From the NCBI GenBank assembly GCA_018052995.1, contig JAGPMK010000008.1, positions 1 to 46,589 on the forward strand: a DNA stretch of 46,589 bases, in the 5' to 3' direction. The DNA is from Syntrophorhabdales bacterium (GTDB lineage: Bacteria; Desulfobacterota; Syntrophorhabdia; Syntrophorhabdales; Syntrophorhabdaceae). Position numbers and translations under genes: made by a program. The notes beneath the pieces were generated by a model. It saw only the letters and a list, made by a program, of their open reading frames with translations. It was not told the origin of the DNA and did no database searches. Of this stretch, positions 43,976 to 46,589 are shown piece by piece; positions within the stretch are counted from its first letter, which is position 1, and each line of letters opens with the position of its first letter.

Positions 43976-44920
43976 ATGGATAAGCCTGTTATATATCTTG
44001 ATTTTAGTACATTAAAAACCCTTGCTCAGGGCCACATAAAGGATACGCTACCATACCATGGGGATCAGGATGCACTGAAAGAGGTGTGGGATGCCTTTAA
44101 GGATGAAAGGATAGGGCTTGTTACATCAGGACAGGATATGGAGATGGAGATAATAATGTGGCTTAACAATCAAGGGTGCTGTGTAACTGATACGCTTACG
44201 CCGCTTGAGGCAATTGAAGAATTTGAGAGATGGGAAGGGTCTGATAGGGAGCAGACCCGATACTGGCGGAGGATATTTTTTTATTTCGAGCAGTTAAATT
44301 TTCTACCACAGATCTACGATGACCAGGGGGATTTTCTTGAAAACCTTATATCCCTATTTAGCCAACACCCTGATATAACAGAACATACCCCTGATGTCTT
44401 ATCCTTTAGTGAGGATGAAACCAGGAGGATTCTAAGAGAATGCGCAGGGGTCTTAAAGTGTGTATTCCCTGAACAAAGCTGGCATGATCTAAGACATATT
44501 GATTACTCCATAAACTGGAAGGCACTGGGGCTTGCCCTGAATAATCTTAACATTGAGCCTGTCCTACACGGGGATGAGGGGGTAAAAATCAAAAGGCTCT
44601 TTGGTTTGTTAAACAGGGTCATAGGGTTGGGTAAAAAAAGTAGTAAAAATCTACCTATGGAGAAGGGGCATACAGATTTTATTATAGATATGGTCATGAA
44701 AAAATATTTTCATCCCCCGGTAAACAGCCATGTAAGACACATATCCAACTGTTTTTTTCATAACATAGATATCTTACTCACAACAGATTATAATCTTGTA
44801 GAAGGATTCAGCAAGATCAAAGAACATTTTAATGAGGAGCATGGGCTTTTACTTAAAAAAATTGAGGTTGTCTCACCCCTGAAATTGAAAACAAGGATAG
44901 GGATTGACAAATTATCTTGA
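43976..44920 (+). CDS. hypothetical protein with PIN-like features
   Basis: I do not recognise this 314-residue protein by family. It begins VIYLDFSTLKTLAQG and ends with HISNCFFHNIDILLTTDYNLVEGF, the way PIN nucleases start (a strand with Asp) and end (an acidic TTD loop). The middle 180 residues are helical with many acidic residues and no membrane part. A PIN-like nuclease split by a helical insertion is possible; the catalytic acid set is not complete enough to be sure. It is probably co-transcribed with the membrane protein upstream (8-base gap). Confidence 0.55.
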   Translation: MDKPVIYLDFSTLKTLAQGHIKDTLPYHGDQDALKEVWDAFKDERIGLVTSGQDMEMEIIMWLNNQGCCVTDTLTPLEAIEEFERWEGSDREQTRYWRRIFFYFEQLNFLPQIYDDQGDFLENLISLFSQHPDITEHTPDVLSFSEDETRRILRECAGVLKCVFPEQSWHDLRHIDYSINWKALGLALNNLNIEPVLHGDEGVKIKRLFGLLNRVIGLGKKSSKNLPMEKGHTDFIIDMVMKKYFHPPVNSHVRHISNCFFHNIDILLTTDYNLVEGFSKIKEHFNEEHGLLLKKIEVVSPLKLKTRIGIDKLS

Positions 44921-44975
44921 CACCCACATAAAAATATTACAACATAAATAAACAATACAAATAAAGGAGGTTTTT

Positions 44976-45557
44976 ATGAAGAGATTTTTGATTTTTGTTC
45001 TTGCACTTTTAATAGGTATTGCCTTTACAGCACCTGGTTTTGCCCAGTCAAAACCAGCGGCATCAGAGAAGGCGGCGCCGGAGAAGACAGCACCTGCAAA
45101 GACAGAATCAGCGGCGCCGGAGAAGGCGGAAAAACCAGAAGGCACTAAAGAGGCTGAAAAACCTAAACCAAAGACATTTCCAGGCTTTGTGGGAACCGTG
45201 GACAGGATTGAATCAGGTTTTCTTACACTGAAATACTCAAAGGGCATGATTACCTTTGATGTCAACAATGCAAAATTCAAGGGATATAAAAACGCGTCAG
45301 AGATAAAGGTAGGCGACAAGGTATCTGTAGCCCATGTTAAAGGTGTTATGACTGTGACAAAGATAGCTGGGGCAAAGCCAGCACCTGCAAAAAAAGTAAA
45401 GAAGGGCTTTAAAGATATCGACACCAACAACGACGGAAAGATCACAATAGAGGAGCTTACAATAGTTTTTGTAAATATAACACCAGAGGATTTTAAAAAG
45501 TTTGATAAGAATAATGATGGTGCCCTGGATGAAAAGGAGTTTAAGGCTATAAGATAG
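44976..45557 (+). CDS. secreted EF-hand protein with Ala/Pro/Lys-rich linker
   Basis: This 193-residue protein has a signal peptide (cleavage after FAQ, near 24), a 45-residue linker rich in Ala, Pro, Lys and Glu, then a small beta domain (FVGTVDRIESGFLTLKYSKG, residues 71-130), then two EF-hands, DTNNDGKITIEE (149-160) and DKNNDGALDEKE (177-188). Both have the metal-binding residues of canonical calcium loops. It is a periplasmic or secreted calcium-binding protein of unknown role. The strong site AAAGGAGG precedes the ATG and a terminator follows. Confidence 0.75.
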   Translation: MKRFLIFVLALLIGIAFTAPGFAQSKPAASEKAAPEKTAPAKTESAAPEKAEKPEGTKEAEKPKPKTFPGFVGTVDRIESGFLTLKYSKGMITFDVNNAKFKGYKNASEIKVGDKVSVAHVKGVMTVTKIAGAKPAPAKKVKKGFKDIDTNNDGKITIEELTIVFVNITPEDFKKFDKNNDGALDEKEFKAIR

Positions 45558-45584
45558 CATAAAAAAATGGTAGCAGATATAAGG

Positions 45585-45619
45585 CCCCTGTCTATATCAT
45601 GATGAGATAGGGGTTTTTT
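45585..45619 (+). terminator. rho-independent terminator of the EF-hand gene
   Basis: CCCCTGTCT (45585-45593) pairs with AGATAGGGG (about 45605-45613) with one G-T pair, followed by six T. It ends the EF-hand gene and separates it from the OmpA-like gene. Confidence 0.8.
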
Positions 45620-45780
45620 ATAGCTTTTTATGGCATGATATAAGGTCGCCATTACATTGATGGGAGGAAATTTGTATAATTTATTTGCATATTCTGATAA
45701 ATATGTTTAAGCTAAAAATAGCCTGATTACATAATGGTTTAATTTTGTATCTATAGGTGAATACAAGAAAGGAGGTTTCT

Positions 45781-46589
45781 ATGAAGCGGCTTTATATATT
45801 ATTTTTGTTTCTAGTCTTATTTCTTGTTTTCTCGGTACCAACCTATGCCCAGATAAGACCTGGTGCAATAACCCTTAGTCCCATATTCGGCGGATATACA
45901 TTTGAGGGCAATCAGCACCTCAAAACAAGCCCTTTATATGGCATAAGGGGTGGGTATGACTTTACAAAAAACATAGGCGCTGAGATCCTATTCAATTATG
46001 TACCCTCTAAATATGAAACCATGGATGACAGAAGGACAAATGTTTATAACTACAGGGCAGAGTTATTGTATTATTTTATGCCAGATAAACAATTTGTCCC
46101 CTTTGTTGCCTTTGGTGCAGGTGGGACATCCATTGGTTATCCTGGAAATGAGAGTGATAAGACAAGGGCGGTAGTAGGTTATGGTGTTGGCCTTAAATAT
46201 TTTTTATTTAAAAACATGGCACTAAGGGGTGATGTCCGTCATATAGTAACGGATAGTGTTTATAATAATCTTGAGTATACATTTGGCGTAACCTTCTATT
46301 TTGGTGGAAAGGAGCCTGTTGTTGCAGCAGCACCACCACCTCCGCCGCCTCCGCCACCACCCCAGATAGTTGATTCAGATGGCGATGGTGTTCCTGATGA
46401 CCTCGATAAATGTCCTGATACACCAAAGGGATTTAAGGTGGATAAGGATGGATGCTGTCTTGATTCAGACGGTGATGGTGTCGATGACTGTCTCGACAAA
46501 TGTCCTGATACACCAAAGGGATTTAAGGTGGATAAGGATGGATGCTGTCTTGATTCAGACGGTGATGGTGTCGATGACTGTCTCGACAA
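45781..46589 (+). CDS. OmpA-family protein with TSP3 repeats (partial, cut by window end)
   Basis: A signal peptide (1-24, ending TYAQ) precedes a beta-barrel domain of about 155 residues with alternating aromatic strands, such as PLYGIRGGYDFTKNIGAEILFNY, and a final strand TFGVTFYFGG. A linker of ten prolines near 184-193 follows. TSP3-type calcium repeats begin with DSDGDGVPDDLDKCPDTPKG. The reading frame is open at 46589, so the usual C-terminal peptidoglycan-binding OmpA domain probably lies beyond the window. AAAGGAGG lies just before the ATG. It is likely an outer-membrane structural porin anchored to the cell wall. Confidence 0.85.
   Translation, partial: MKRLYILFLFLVLFLVFSVPTYAQIRPGAITLSPIFGGYTFEGNQHLKTSPLYGIRGGYDFTKNIGAEILFNYVPSKYETMDDRRTNVYNYRAELLYYFMPDKQFVPFVAFGAGGTSIGYPGNESDKTRAVVGYGVGLKYFLFKNMALRGDVRHIVTDSVYNNLEYTFGVTFYFGGKEPVVAAAPPPPPPPPPPQIVDSDGDGVPDDLDKCPDTPKGFKVDKDGCCLDSDGDGVDDCLDKCPDTPKGFKVDKDGCCLDSDGDGVDDCLD
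46372..46589 (+). repeat. 90-bp tandem repeat coding TSP3 units
   Basis: Units start at 46372, 46462 and 46552 and are 90 bp (30 residues) each. Units two and three are identical as far as the window shows; unit one differs at its start (PDDL for DDCL). Near-identical DNA, and not only protein, points to recent duplication and possible length variation by slippage. Confidence 0.8.

Noticed and set aside
46372-46589. Regular 90-bp repeats as a CRISPR array
   Set aside because: There are no unique spacers; the units are contiguous and encode TSP3 protein repeats.

Overview
ORGANISM. The window looks like chromosome from an anaerobic Gram-negative (diderm) bacterium of moderate to low GC, most likely Desulfobacterota (deltaproteobacteria-like) or Nitrospirota. 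The grounds are a TolC-type outer-membrane protein, an MlaC-type lipid carrier and an OmpA-like porin with TSP3 repeats, plus a sensory-type [FeFe]-hydrogenase, a ketoacid oxidoreductase gamma subunit and the conserved block ffh-rpsP-khpA-rimM-trmD-(RNA methyltransferase)-rplS-rnhB-yraN. I cannot fix the genus.
LAYOUT. (1) 1-8984 is an accessory region. A GC-rich four-gene operon on the minus strand (Type III restriction-modification mod and res with a HepT/MntA toxin-antitoxin pair between them) is bounded by sequences that fit an integron gene cassette. There is a 60-bp attC-like site just after res (457-516), and the cassette's own start core (7478-7488) is the inverted complement of the outer attC arm at 10 of 11 positions. 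A perfect consensus promoter lies just outside the cassette start. A relic of a second gene (methyltransferase) follows the attC. No integrase gene is visible; a decayed ISAs1-type element with clear inverted repeats (7573-8913) sits where one might expect it. (2) 8985-14525: a lone type IV pilin-like gene, a flippase-like gene paired with an unknown membrane protein, decayed IS256-type and IS5-type transposase remnants, tRNA-Ser(CGA), tadA reading into that tRNA gene, and an unknown gene. (3) 14742-22218: a plus-strand envelope cluster made of a bifunctional CDP-alcohol phosphotransferase resembling inositol-phosphate (DIPP) synthases, a relic of an inositol-3-phosphate synthase, a flippase-like protein, a TolC-like protein, an HpnN/MMPL-type RND protein and an MlaC-like protein. 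It reads like a path for making, flipping and exporting an unusual (inositol?) lipid. (4) 22415-29243: a large GH13 protein, then a minus-strand sensory operon DRTGG - HATPase - [FeFe]-hydrogenase-like - DRTGG - PHP. (5) 29710-35517: adenine deaminase, an orphan ketoacid oxidoreductase gamma subunit, cysS, a lipoprotein, an IclR regulator with operator-like palindromes, and a small unknown gene. (6) 35611-43213: the SRP/ribosomal/tRNA-modification block followed by larB, larC and radC. (7) 43256-46589: a small gene relic, a YvlD/holin-like membrane protein, a PIN-like protein, a secreted EF-hand protein and the start of an OmpA/TSP3 protein cut by the window end.
HOW THE GENES WORK TOGETHER. 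The two most unusual systems are the large, multi-gene, integron-like defence cassette and the inositol-lipid-like synthesis/export cluster. The hydrogenase operon looks like a redox or hydrogen signalling module feeding an anti-sigma-type kinase and a PHP phosphoesterase. All functional statements rest on motif recognition by eye; no searches were run.
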